A stretch of DNA of 12,714 nt, taken from NCBI GenBank assembly GCA_027335515.1, contig DAHWHT010000340.1, positions 1-12,714 of the forward strand, written 5' to 3'. Shown here one piece after another: positions 6,187 to 12,714 of the stretch. The notes beneath the pieces were generated by a model. It saw only the letters and a program-made list of their open reading frames with translations. It did not search any database and was not told the DNA's origin. The DNA is from Clostridia bacterium (lineage in GTDB: Bacteria > Bacillota_E > RBS10-35 > JAJYVN01). The position numbers and the translations under genes were made by a program. Within the stretch, counting starts at the first letter, position 1. Each line of letters opens with the position of its first letter.

Positions 6187-7530
6187 TTGGATAGCGCAGC
6201 CCCGGAGGCGGCGGGTTCGGGCATCGAGATCCGCCGGATTCTGGCGATCCTCTCGAAGTGGCGGTGGGTGATCGCCATCCTGACGGGCGTCAGTGTGCTT
6301 ACGGCCGCCTTCTTGGCGGAGTTCGTCCTGCCGAAGGTCTATCAGGCGACGACCACCCTGGACGTCAGCTCGGCCGCGCCGCCGAATCAGAACCAGACCC
6401 AGACGCCCAACAGCCAGGGTCTCCAGGGTGTGGTGCAGACCGTCTCCTCGCTCCCGCAGAACACCCTGCAGACCTACCAGTGGCAGGTCACCAACCAAGT
6501 GGTGCTCAAGGGCACGGCCAAGGCGGTGGGCAAACAGGGGATCCACCTTTCGGTGCTCCAGCTCTCCAAAATGGTCAAGGCCAGCCTCGTACCCAACACC
6601 AACCTCATCACGGTCGACGTCCAGGACACCAGCCCGCGCGTGGCGGCCCTGGTGGCCAACGACCTGACGACCGTCTATCTGGCGACCGTGCAGGCGCAGG
6701 ACCACACAAAGCTGGCCCAAGCGGTCGGGGTGCTGCAGCGGCAGGCGGCCGCCGAGGCGAAGCAGTTGAACAAGGCGACCTCGCAGCTTGCGCTGGTCAC
6801 CGCCAAGTCTGGGGCCGGCACGCAAAGCCAGACGGAGCTCCAGGCGGACAACGCCCAGATGACCACCCTTCGCGGCCAGCTGACCCAGGCGCGGGTGCAG
6901 CTCCAGGCGGACCAGGCGGAGGCGGCGTCGCTTGCCTCGGCGCTCGCGGCCACGCCGAAGACGGTCAGTTCGACCCAGACCTCGACCCAGACCGGAGGCG
7001 GTTCGTCGTCGTCGACTGTCTCCGGCCAGACGACCCACTCCGTCTCGCCCAACCCAACCTATCAGCAGCTGGCGCAGCGGTTGGCGAGCGTGCAGGGTGC
7101 GGCGGCGCGAGACCAGGCGACCGTCTCCGCCCTCGGTGCGGCCATCGTGCGTTTGGCCGGTCGGGTGAGCGCCCTGTCCGCGAAGATCGTCCACGACAAG
7201 GCGAGCCTGCAGGCCCTGCAGTCCCAGGTTACCGAGTTGACCTCGACCTACCAGACCCTGACGCGCAACCTCACCCAGGCCCAGGTGTCCGACTCCATGA
7301 GCCTGGGGAGCACCATCGTCACGGTGGCCGCCCCGGCGACCACTCCTAAGCTTCCGATCAAGCCCAACAAGAAGCTGGATGTGGCCCTGGCGTTGGTGCT
7401 TGGTCTCGTAGTGTCGCTCGGGCTCAGCTTCCTGCTGGAGACCCTCGATAACACGATCAAGTCGCCGGATGAACTGGAGCACTTGACGAAGGCGCCGACG
7501 CTGGCCGTGATGCCGCACTTCGGCGAGTGA
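6187..7530 (+). CDS. Wzz/CpsC-type polysaccharide co-polymerase (chain-length determinant)
   Basis: The 447-residue protein has the polysaccharide co-polymerase layout. A cytoplasmic start (RRILAILSKWRW) leads to membrane segment 1 (about 27-48). A long outside region follows, rich in A/Q/K helices likely to form coiled coils (about 165-380). The proline-containing TTPKLPIKPNKK stretch (about 386-397) precedes membrane segment 2 (about 396-418), and a short tail ends in DNTIKSPDELE and further residues. In Gram-positive systems this protein activates the separate BY-kinase and sets polymer length. It is nearly twice the usual CpsC/YveK length (about 230), nearer to GumC-type proteins. The coil is broken at about 260-290 by a Ser/Thr/Gln/Gly linker made partly of tandem repeats. 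The TTG at 6187 is preferred: GAGGTGAGG sits 6 bases upstream and gives a normal short cytoplasmic start. The GTG at 6121 would add 22 residues. The kinase gene follows after 35 bases. Confidence 0.87.
   Translation: MDSAAPEAAGSGIEIRRILAILSKWRWVIAILTGVSVLTAAFLAEFVLPKVYQATTTLDVSSAAPPNQNQTQTPNSQGLQGVVQTVSSLPQNTLQTYQWQVTNQVVLKGTAKAVGKQGIHLSVLQLSKMVKASLVPNTNLITVDVQDTSPRVAALVANDLTTVYLATVQAQDHTKLAQAVGVLQRQAAAEAKQLNKATSQLALVTAKSGAGTQSQTELQADNAQMTTLRGQLTQARVQLQADQAEAASLASALAATPKTVSSTQTSTQTGGGSSSSTVSGQTTHSVSPNPTYQQLAQRLASVQGAAARDQATVSALGAAIVRLAGRVSALSAKIVHDKASLQALQSQVTELTSTYQTLTRNLTQAQVSDSMSLGSTIVTVAAPATTPKLPIKPNKKLDVALALVLGLVVSLGLSFLLETLDNTIKSPDELEHLTKAPTLAVMPHFGE
6970..6993 (+). repeat. 12-bp perfect tandem repeat within the wzz-like gene
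   Basis: TCGACCCAGACC occurs twice in direct succession (6970-6981, 6982-6993) and encodes STQT twice from residue 262. TCG repeated four times (7003-7014) follows and encodes SSSS. Both units are multiples of three bases, so copy-number change would alter linker length without breaking the frame. Confidence 0.8.
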
Positions 7531-7565
7531 TGGCGACGCGCACCGGGAGATGAGGGGGACGCTGG

Positions 7566-8300
7566 ATGGCTGCTCGAGCGCTCGCAGGCCGTGAGGATCC
7601 ACCGAAGATGAAACCGATCCTGGAGCGGGCCCCGCGTTCGGCTGCGGCGGAGGCTTTTCGCGGTCTGCGCACCTCGCTGCAGTTTCTGGGCGACAAGGCG
7701 CAGATGTTTGTGGTCACCAGCGCCGGCCCCGGTGAGGGCAAGAGCACGACCGCGGCGAACCTCGCCATCGCGCTGGCGGGCGTCGGCAAGCGCGTCTTGC
7801 TCGTGGATGGGGATCTCAGACGGCCGTCGATCCATCAGATGTTTGGCCTGGGCCGCGCGGCTCAGGGGTTGAGCCACGTCCTGGTGGGTCAGGCCGGGGA
7901 CGAGTTGATCAAGGAGGCCGATCCCGAGGGGCTGCACGTGTTGCCCAGCGGACCGGTCCCGCCAAATCCGGCGGAACTCCTAGATCAGGCCGGGCTGGAC
8001 GCCTGCCTTGCTCGCTGGCGGCAGGCGTATGACCACATCATCATTGATTCGCCGCCCGTCTTGGCGGTGACGGACCCGGTGATCCTGGCCCGCAAGGTTA
8101 AGAGCGCCCTGGTTGTGGTGCGTGCCGCGACCACGCGGGACCGTTCACTTCAACACGCCTGCTCCTTGCTGAGAGAAGCAGGGGCGGAAGTATTGGGAAC
8201 GGCGTTCAACGACCTCCCACAGGGCAAGGGAGCAGAGTATGGGTACAGTTATGGGTACTACCGCAGCGATCGTGAAGACGGGGTGTCGCAATCGCACTAA
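7566..8300 (+). CDS. cpsD: CpsD/CapB/YwqD-type bacterial tyrosine kinase (BY-kinase)
   Basis: The 244-residue cytoplasmic P-loop protein has all BY-kinase marks: EAFRGLRTSL (29-38), Walker A GPGEGKST (54-61), Walker A' LLVDGDLRRP (77-86), GPVPPNPAELL (128-138) and Walker B HIIIDSPP (156-163). The C-terminal tyrosine cluster YGYSYGYY (225-232) holds five tyrosines. The family phosphorylates these tyrosines in trans after docking on the cytoplasmic tail of the co-polymerase (upstream gene). The PHP phosphatase at 700-1440 should remove the phosphates. The ATG at 7566 has GAGGGGG (7552-7558) upstream. The gene follows the wzz-like gene by 35 bases, so the two are probably cotranscribed. It is the last GC-rich gene; composition falls right after its stop. 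Confidence 0.94.
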   Translation: MAARALAGREDPPKMKPILERAPRSAAAEAFRGLRTSLQFLGDKAQMFVVTSAGPGEGKSTTAANLAIALAGVGKRVLLVDGDLRRPSIHQMFGLGRAAQGLSHVLVGQAGDELIKEADPEGLHVLPSGPVPPNPAELLDQAGLDACLARWRQAYDHIIIDSPPVLAVTDPVILARKVKSALVVVRAATTRDRSLQHACSLLREAGAEVLGTAFNDLPQGKGAEYGYSYGYYRSDREDGVSQSH

Positions 8301-8383
8301 ATGTTACAGAAGTCCCCCGACTACCCGCAACGCGTTTTCGGATTGTTGACCCTCTGGAATCAATCGGATCTTGTCCGCTGCGA

Positions 8384-8411
8384 TTTTCCCCGGGCGGTGC
8401 GACCTTTTAAT
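8384..8411 (+). promoter_or_regulatory. Candidate promoter for the downstream module
   Basis: TTTTCC (8384-8389) and TTTAAT (8406-8411) are 16 bases apart. The -10 box matches TATAAT at five of six positions and stands out in GC-rich DNA. The -35 box is weak. Transcription would begin near 8418, before the mini-ORF. Confidence 0.35.
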
Positions 8412-8443
8412 CTTAATTGCGGGTTCTGTTGAAAGGGATGCCG

Positions 8444-8485
8444 ATGTCAGAACGACGGTCGCGCGTCGGACAACACTCGGTCTGA
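8444..8485 (+). CDS. Possible 13-residue leader peptide
   Basis: An ATG at 8444 with GAAAGGG (8431-8437) six bases upstream opens a 13-codon frame, MSERRSRVGQHSV, closed by TGA at 8483-8485. It ends three bases before a pair of competing hairpins, the order expected of a translated attenuator leader. Four arginine or histidine codons are present but no run of one amino acid. It may be a chance frame. Confidence 0.22.
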   Translation: MSERRSRVGQHSV

Positions 8486-8487
8486 TC

Positions 8488-8514
8488 GGCCGACAGGGTT
8501 TGCTCGGCCAAACC
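8488..8514 (+). promoter_or_regulatory. Two mutually exclusive hairpins
   Basis: Stem 1 pairs GGCCGA (8488-8493) with TCGGCC (8504-8509). Stem 2 pairs GGTTTG (8497-8502) with CAAACC (8509-8514). They share base 8509, and the 5' arm of stem 2 lies in the loop of stem 1. They could therefore alternate or, with one base pair lost, form a pseudoknot. No T-run follows. Confidence 0.3.
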
Positions 8515-8547
8515 ATTAAGTTGGCATTGCTGGAGCGGGAGGCTAAC

Positions 8548-8688
8548 ATGATTCGCGGCGTTGACTTCATTCGCAAACATCTCTATGCACCTAGGAACAC
8601 TGCGTTGGGGGGGGCAAGCGTTAGATTGATGCATCCTGACACGAATGCTCGCGCGCGTGTTCCTTCAGGTGTGACAAGTGAGCGATAA
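8548..8688 (+). CDS. Possible 46-residue small protein coupled to the flippase gene
   Basis: The ATG at 8548 has a strong Shine-Dalgarno, GGGAGG (8537-8542), with a 5-base spacer. The 46-residue frame begins MIRGVDFIRKHLYAP, is basic, has no membrane segment and matches no family known to me. Its TAA (8686-8688) lies inside the start of the flippase gene, an 11-base overlap that would allow translational coupling. It could be a real small protein, a coupling ORF, or the stump of a displaced gene. Confidence 0.35.
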   Translation: MIRGVDFIRKHLYAPRNTALGGASVRLMHPDTNARARVPSGVTSER

Positions 8689-9952
8689 GCTCTTAGTTTA
8701 TCGGTATGTTGCACTTCGCACCTTGTCGCGCGCAATTGGGGTCGTTCGCCTAGTTGTTGTGTTGGCAGTACTGGGACATGGTGCGGTTGCGGCATTGTTT
8801 GCAGCGGCGACGGTGGTGTGTGCGGTTGTCAGTAATGTCGCGGACAGCATTTGCAATGTCGTTCTTCTTCCGCAAGCGGCATTTTTCCAGAGGAGCGGTA
8901 ATGTTGAGGTCGCTCTGAGCCTCACCGGTGGCGTCAGTGCGTTACTGGTAGCGGTCGTGGAAATGTATGCGGGCCCGCTTGGGCGGTTCGTGGCAGGTGA
9001 ATATATGTTGAATGGAGGTATCCTGGCGCTGCGGATTCTAGGGATAGGAGCGTTGCTGCAAACGTGTACAGCCGCGTGTCGCAGTCTGCTTTTGGCTCAT
9101 GAAGATGTGGTTCCAGCCGCCATGTTGTCGTTGCCAATGAATATCGTCATGTCTTTGGGTGTGTTATCGGCAGGTCGCGCGATAGGTGTCGTCGCGTTGG
9201 CGGGCCTATATTTACTTGGTGCGGCTGTGGAGGCGGGGTGCGCCCTCTGGCTGAGCTCCCGACATTGGTGCCCCTTCGATTACCGTGCACTGGTGCAGGT
9301 GGCGCGAGGGGCGGTTATCACTGCTTTTCGTGGTCCGATGTTGGCAGCGATTGGAGCAGCCGCTACGTTCGCGGGGTATGTTCTGGTGGAGAGAGTTTGC
9401 GCTGCGCATTTAGGAGGCGGAATGCCTGCATTGTTGGGTTACGCCTTGTCTGTCGGCGCCGTAGTCGCAAGCGTAGGTTGTGAGATCTCGACCGCTGCCA
9501 GCCGCCGGATCATGCTATCGGAGGCGGGGGTGACACGTTGGGTGCTTGCGGTTGGATGTATCGCTTTTGCCAGCGCCGCGGCAGCTAGCGGTGGCGTGAT
9601 ATGGTTGCGCGGTGCGATTATGTATGTATTGGCTAACTGGGGCATTGGAAGTTTGTCTATGCTTGAGGGCTTGAGTATCATCGCGATATGGGGCGCATTG
9701 CCTGCTGCGATGTTGAGCGTATGCGTCAAGTACCTAATCGGAAAAGGGCAGCCAGAATTTGTTGTCTTGGCGTCTGCCGTTGGGTTTGGTGCAGCCATGT
9801 TGTGGGATGTGTTCACCTATCGTAGGTGGGGCGGGTGGGGGCTGGCAACAGGTGCCGTCTTGGGACCAGCCCTCGCGCTGGTTGTGGTTGGCATGAGGAC
9901 CGTTCAGCTCGTGAAGAGTCGTGAAGCTGTTGGTGCAGCAGTCGGAAGGTGA
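8678..9952 (+). CDS. MurJ/Wzx-like polysaccharide flippase
   Basis: This 424-residue, almost wholly hydrophobic protein has about 12 membrane segments separated by short basic loops. It begins SDKLLVYRYVALRTLSRAIG. The N-terminal segment AALFAAATVVCAVVSNVAD and the late segment pair with IGKGQPEFVVLASAV resemble the MurJ/MviN and Wzx members of the MOP exporter superfamily, which flip lipid-linked sugars across the membrane. At 424 residues it is shorter than MurJ (about 500), lacking room for the last two helices, which suits a Wzx-type role. Homology is inferred from layout, not a diagnostic motif. The GTG at 8678 has AGGTG (8668-8672) five bases upstream. Its TGA overlaps the next start by four bases. 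Lower GC than the genes before it suggests separate ancestry. Confidence 0.65.
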   Translation: MSDKLLVYRYVALRTLSRAIGVVRLVVVLAVLGHGAVAALFAAATVVCAVVSNVADSICNVVLLPQAAFFQRSGNVEVALSLTGGVSALLVAVVEMYAGPLGRFVAGEYMLNGGILALRILGIGALLQTCTAACRSLLLAHEDVVPAAMLSLPMNIVMSLGVLSAGRAIGVVALAGLYLLGAAVEAGCALWLSSRHWCPFDYRALVQVARGAVITAFRGPMLAAIGAAATFAGYVLVERVCAAHLGGGMPALLGYALSVGAVVASVGCEISTAASRRIMLSEAGVTRWVLAVGCIAFASAAAASGGVIWLRGAIMYVLANWGIGSLSMLEGLSIIAIWGALPAAMLSVCVKYLIGKGQPEFVVLASAVGFGAAMLWDVFTYRRWGGWGLATGAVLGPALALVVVGMRTVQLVKSREAVGAAVGR

Positions 9953-10824
9953 CGGCGTATGAGAGGGATGTGCGCGGAATGACGTGGGCGGGTGCAGCTC
10001 GGGCGGCGAGGGCGCTTCTGTTTGTCGTCGTGACGAACCCCGTGACGGGCCCTGGAGGGTTGCGGTTTCGCGTGCCCTTCCGTTCAGACGCACGCGCGCT
10101 CGGTATGAAGACTTACGAATGCTTAGAGCTTGCTTTGATCAGGGAGTCGATCCTGTTGGATGACGTCGTTGTCGAAATCGGGGCTGGCTTTGGTATTACG
10201 ACGTCAGTGCTGGCTACCATCACGCATGGAAGGGTGTTGGCGTGTGAGCCGAATCGTATTAACCGTCTGATTGCACAAATGAACCTACGGAGGAATCGAT
10301 TGAAGTGTGTGATGCTGCCATGTGGATTGGGATATGATGCCCGCGCGCGGACTCAGGGATATGGGATGGGGGCCAGACTGCGCGTGCGTAGTACCTCAGG
10401 GATGTGGTGGCCCCTTGGTGTCCGGGTCGCGACATTTCGTTCACTCCTAGAGAACGTAAGTAATAGGGGGTGGCGTGCGACTGCGGTTGTGGTTGACGCA
10501 GAGGGAGCGGAGCATCAGTTGTTTTGCGAGGAAGGTGCGTTTATTCGGCGGATCGGCCTAAAAATTGTGGCGGAAGTGCATTGTTTGGAGTGCGGCTCCG
10601 AAACAGAACGCGGTACGCTTCAATACTTCAAGTTGTTGCAGGGGGACGGATGGCAGGTCCGGGGGGTAGCTGCGGAGTCAACGTCTGGAGGATGGACCCG
10701 GAAGCAATTGCGGGAATCAGGTCTGGAGATCGAGGTTGCAGCTCGGTCGCATGCGACATATCAGGATATGCGTTATGTCCTCGCAGTGGCGGCCGTGCCT
10801 CCGTCCGTGACGCCGAGCCATTGA
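9949..10824 (+). CDS. FkbM-family SAM-dependent methyltransferase
   Basis: The 291-residue protein shows the SAM-binding Rossmann core: VVVEIGAGFGITT (73-85), ACEPN (98-102) and the FkbM-type VVVDAEGAEH (180-189) after a TFRSLLE helix. FkbM-family enzymes usually O-methylate sugars or polyketides. In this setting a sugar hydroxyl of the repeat unit or chain end is the likely target. The GTG at 9949 overlaps the flippase stop (GTGA), suggesting coupling. The ATG at 9979, with GAGAGGG (9964-9970) upstream, is an alternative that removes 10 residues and leaves the fold intact. No membrane segment is convincing, although residues 22-29 are hydrophobic. Base composition matches the other right-hand genes. 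Confidence 0.85.
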   Translation: MTAYERDVRGMTWAGAARAARALLFVVVTNPVTGPGGLRFRVPFRSDARALGMKTYECLELALIRESILLDDVVVEIGAGFGITTSVLATITHGRVLACEPNRINRLIAQMNLRRNRLKCVMLPCGLGYDARARTQGYGMGARLRVRSTSGMWWPLGVRVATFRSLLENVSNRGWRATAVVVDAEGAEHQLFCEEGAFIRRIGLKIVAEVHCLECGSETERGTLQYFKLLQGDGWQVRGVAAESTSGGWTRKQLRESGLEIEVAARSHATYQDMRYVLAVAAVPPSVTPSH

Positions 10825-10857
10825 TGCGACTGCATTGTGGTGGGAGTGTGCGGTTAT

Positions 10858-12027
10858 ATGCGCATTGGTGTTCTGGGGATAAGGGGCATTCCTGGTACGT
10901 ATGGAGGTTTCGAGACATTTGCGGAACAAGTGGCGACGAGGTTGGCGTCGAAGGGGCATGAGGTTGTCGTATTTAATCGGGGGCGTCGCGTTGGTGTGTC
11001 ATCATATTGTGGTGTCGAGATCCGAACCCTTCCGGCGATCATGCGCAAGTCTCTGGAGACTCCGTCGCATACATGGTTGAGCTTGCTCAATGCGGTCAAA
11101 GATGTTCGCCGCTTTGACGTTCTCTTGGTCTGTAACGTTGGCAACAGCCCCCTTCTGTGGCTTGCGCGAATGGCGGATCTACCCGTGGTGCTAAACGTAG
11201 ACGGTTTGGAATGGCAGCGCAAGAAATGGCCTGCGGTTGCGAAGGCATATTTGCGATGGTCTGAGCGTGTTGCGGCGGCATCGGGGATTGATATCGTAAC
11301 CGACGCGCGCGTGATCCAGAGATACTACAAGAAGCGTTATGGGCGTGAGACTCGGATGATTGCGTACGGCGCGACAGGTGATCGGTCACGACACTCGGGA
11401 GATCGGGCGTTTTTGGATGGCGTTGGCTTGCGTTCCGAAGAGTACTTTCTTTACGTTAGTCGCTTGGAGCCGGAGAACAACGCACGCATGGTGATCGAGG
11501 CCTTCCAAAAAACGCGGGAAGATTTGCCGCTTATGCAACTTGCTGTCGTCGGTGACGCGCCGTATGCGGGGGTCTACAAGCGGTCGTTGGAGGAACTGGC
11601 ATCTCGCGACCGACGCGTGGTCATGACCGGCGGAATCTATGGAGTCGGCTACCAGGTGTTGCAACGGAATGCGTTGGCGTACGTTCACGCGACAGAAGTA
11701 GGCGGTACGCATCCAGCGTTGGTGGAAGGAATGGCTTTCGCGAACTGCGTCCTTGTGCTGGAAACTCCGGAGAACTGCGAAGTGGTTGGTAGTAGCGCCC
11801 TTACATTTAGCACATCCGAGGAGCTTTCCACGTTAATGAGGGCCGTTGGTACAGGTGGGATCTGCGTTAAGGAATGGGGGGCGCTCGCCATGGAGCATGC
11901 CCGCGAGAGTTACTCTTGGGATGCTGTGGCGAGCGAGTACGAGGAGTTACTATATCGCGCTGCACTGCGCTCGCGCCGTGAGCCGGCAGACGGTGGGGAG
12001 GTGCCGCATGATACGCGTGGCTTTTGA
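10858..12027 (+). CDS. DUF1972-type family-4 glycosyltransferase (WchF-like rhamnosyltransferase group)
   Basis: The 389-residue protein has the N-terminal DUF1972 signature: MRIGVLGIRGIPGTYGGFET (1-20), then LNVDGLEWQRKKW (112-124) and IAYGA (168-172). The C-terminal GT-B half contains YVSRLEPENN, VVGDAPY and GGTHPALVEGMA (282-293), the nucleotide-sugar-binding end with its glutamate (E290). Characterised relatives include rhamnosyltransferases adding the second sugar of capsule repeat units, so a dTDP-rhamnose donor is possible but unproven. It should act on the inner membrane face on the lipid-linked sugar. The ATG at 10858 starts exactly at the conserved N-terminus, with GGGAG (10842-10846) 11 bases upstream. 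The GTG at 10837 adds seven residues and is less likely. The gene overlaps the next one by 20 bases. Confidence 0.87.
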   Translation: MRIGVLGIRGIPGTYGGFETFAEQVATRLASKGHEVVVFNRGRRVGVSSYCGVEIRTLPAIMRKSLETPSHTWLSLLNAVKDVRRFDVLLVCNVGNSPLLWLARMADLPVVLNVDGLEWQRKKWPAVAKAYLRWSERVAAASGIDIVTDARVIQRYYKKRYGRETRMIAYGATGDRSRHSGDRAFLDGVGLRSEEYFLYVSRLEPENNARMVIEAFQKTREDLPLMQLAVVGDAPYAGVYKRSLEELASRDRRVVMTGGIYGVGYQVLQRNALAYVHATEVGGTHPALVEGMAFANCVLVLETPENCEVVGSSALTFSTSEELSTLMRAVGTGGICVKEWGALAMEHARESYSWDAVASEYEELLYRAALRSRREPADGGEVPHDTRGF

Positions 12028-12714
12028 CGGCCACTTTCTGAGCACGCCGTATTCGGGAAATGGGCGCTACACTGCAGGTTTGCTGAATGCCCTGAGATCT
12101 GTCTCCGAAACGTATGATGCGCATGTCTACGCGTACGGCCCGAAGGAAGTGGCGGCGGAATACGCACTTGATGCAGCGGTGAGCCGCCGCAGAATGCGTC
12201 GTGTTCTGGTCGATGTCCCGCTTATTCTGAAGCGTCATCGGGCTCACATTCATCATGCTCAATATACAATGCGACCGGATAGTTCAGTCGTCTCATGTCT
12301 AACAGTCCACGATGCGGCTTTTGCGCGAAAGGACCTCTCTGAGTACTCGCGGGCGAAGCTACTAGCGATACGTTACCAGGCGTCGCGGGTGGATGCTATT
12401 GTCACGGTGTCTAACACGGCGCAGAGAGAATTAGAATCACTGCTGCCAAAGCGCCACGCACGCATTTATGCTATACCGAACGGCGTGTGTATCGTGACGC
12501 CAACTGAGTCTGATCGGATAACGGTTGAAAAGATGCTTCTCGGCCTACAGCCGCCGCACGTATTGTACGTAGGCCGAGTGGCGCGCCGCAAGCGCGTTCC
12601 ACTATTGGTGTCGGGGTTTCGCGCATTTCGCAGGGACCATGGCGGGTCTCTGATCTTGGTGGGATCTCCGGATGATGATGCGGCACATGTAAGCGAACTT
12701 ATTCGCGGGGATGT
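12008..12714 (+). CDS. Family-4 glycosyltransferase (3' end beyond window)
   Basis: From the ATG at 12008 the frame stays open to the window end, giving 235 complete codons. GT-B family-4 marks are YSGNGRY (15-21), VHDAAF (100-105), VSNTAQRELE (134-143), IPNGV (156-160) and LYVGRVARRKR (186-196), where the C-terminal donor-binding domain begins. The family adds a sugar from a nucleotide donor to the growing lipid-linked repeat unit. Donor and linkage cannot be read from this fragment, and the catalytic E-x7-E region lies beyond the window. GGGGAGGTG (11995-12003) is a good Shine-Dalgarno inside the end of the previous gene, so the two are probably translated together. Confidence 0.87.
   Translation, partial: MIRVAFDGHFLSTPYSGNGRYTAGLLNALRSVSETYDAHVYAYGPKEVAAEYALDAAVSRRRMRRVLVDVPLILKRHRAHIHHAQYTMRPDSSVVSCLTVHDAAFARKDLSEYSRAKLLAIRYQASRVDAIVTVSNTAQRELESLLPKRHARIYAIPNGVCIVTPTESDRITVEKMLLGLQPPHVLYVGRVARRKRVPLLVSGFRAFRRDHGGSLILVGSPDDDAAHVSELIRGD

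Larger units (their letters stand above)
8301..8677. other. 377-base junction between GC-rich and lower-GC modules
   Basis: No recognised protein family lies here. GC drops and AT-rich stretches appear (8384-8387, 8405-8417). The contents I can point to are a candidate promoter (8384-8411), a 13-codon mini-ORF (8444-8485), two competing hairpins (8488-8514) and a small ORF with a good Shine-Dalgarno (8548-8688). An open frame 8371-8688 covers most of it but has no start signal at its 5' end. It could be a regulated leader, or debris left by exchange of the downstream module. Confidence 0.5.

Noticed and set aside
1758..6278. A 1506-codon open frame on the minus strand, antisense to the SLH and polymerase genes
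   Set aside because: The translation is dominated by G, R, H, Q and P with no domain or signal. It runs opposite several well-supported genes, as expected from third-position GC bias.
5668..7602. A 644-codon minus-strand open frame opposite the wzz-like gene
   Set aside because: Same GC-rich antisense effect; the plus strand encodes a clear Wzz-type protein here.
8304..8634. Minus-strand open frames opposite the junction region (8304-8576 and 8413-8634)
   Set aside because: No recognisable family or start signal; cysteine- and serine-rich products look like chance frames.
8371..8688. A 105-codon frame from a TTG at 8371
   Set aside because: No Shine-Dalgarno at the TTG, and it starts upstream of the candidate promoter's -10 box. 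Only its last 46 codons, with their own ATG and Shine-Dalgarno, were kept as a tentative small gene.
1..12714. CRISPR arrays, tRNAs, insertion sequences and attachment sites
   Set aside because: No regular spaced repeats, cloverleaf, transposase or terminal inverted repeats were seen by eye. The composition break at 8300 has no accompanying mobile-element gene in the window.

Overview
The window is a polysaccharide (capsule, exopolysaccharide or secondary cell-wall polymer) biosynthesis locus from a Gram-positive-type bacterium with very GC-rich DNA. Three things point to a high-GC Firmicute: a PHP-type CpsB tyrosine phosphatase paired with a stand-alone CpsD-type BY-kinase, a secreted protein with three S-layer-homology (SLH) domains, and frequent TTG/GTG starts behind strong Shine-Dalgarno sequences. 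The species cannot be fixed from the sequence. No tRNA, rRNA, CRISPR array, transposase or integrase was seen.

Layout. Positions 1-448 (minus strand) hold the 5' part of a membrane protein that looks like a polyprenyl-phosphate sugar phosphotransferase, the enzyme that starts repeat-unit synthesis. A divergent promoter region (449-699) separates it from a rightward series: CpsB-like phosphatase (700-1440), SLH surface protein (1599-3374), O-antigen ligase/Wzy-like polymerase with an extra C-terminal helical-repeat domain (3528-6029), large Wzz/CpsC-like chain-length protein (6187-7530) and BY-kinase CpsD (7566-8300). This block is GC-rich throughout.

At about 8300 the base composition changes sharply. 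A 377-base stretch follows (8301-8677) that holds a candidate promoter, a 13-codon mini-ORF, two mutually exclusive hairpins and a possible 46-residue small protein. Then come genes of plainly lower GC: a MurJ/Wzx-like flippase (8678-9952), an FkbM-family methyltransferase (9949-10824), a DUF1972-type family-4 glycosyltransferase (10858-12027) and a second family-4 glycosyltransferase cut by the window end (12008-12714). The left half looks like the conserved assembly and control module, the right half like the exchangeable, structure-determining module.

How the genes could work together (inference from families): the priming transferase loads a sugar phosphate on undecaprenyl phosphate, the glycosyltransferases extend it, the methyltransferase decorates it, the flippase moves it outward, and the Wzy-like protein polymerises it. 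The Wzz-like protein, the BY-kinase and the PHP phosphatase set chain length through reversible tyrosine phosphorylation. The SLH protein is the unusual member: SLH domains normally bind a cell-wall polysaccharide, so this locus may encode both a surface polymer and a protein that binds or organises it.
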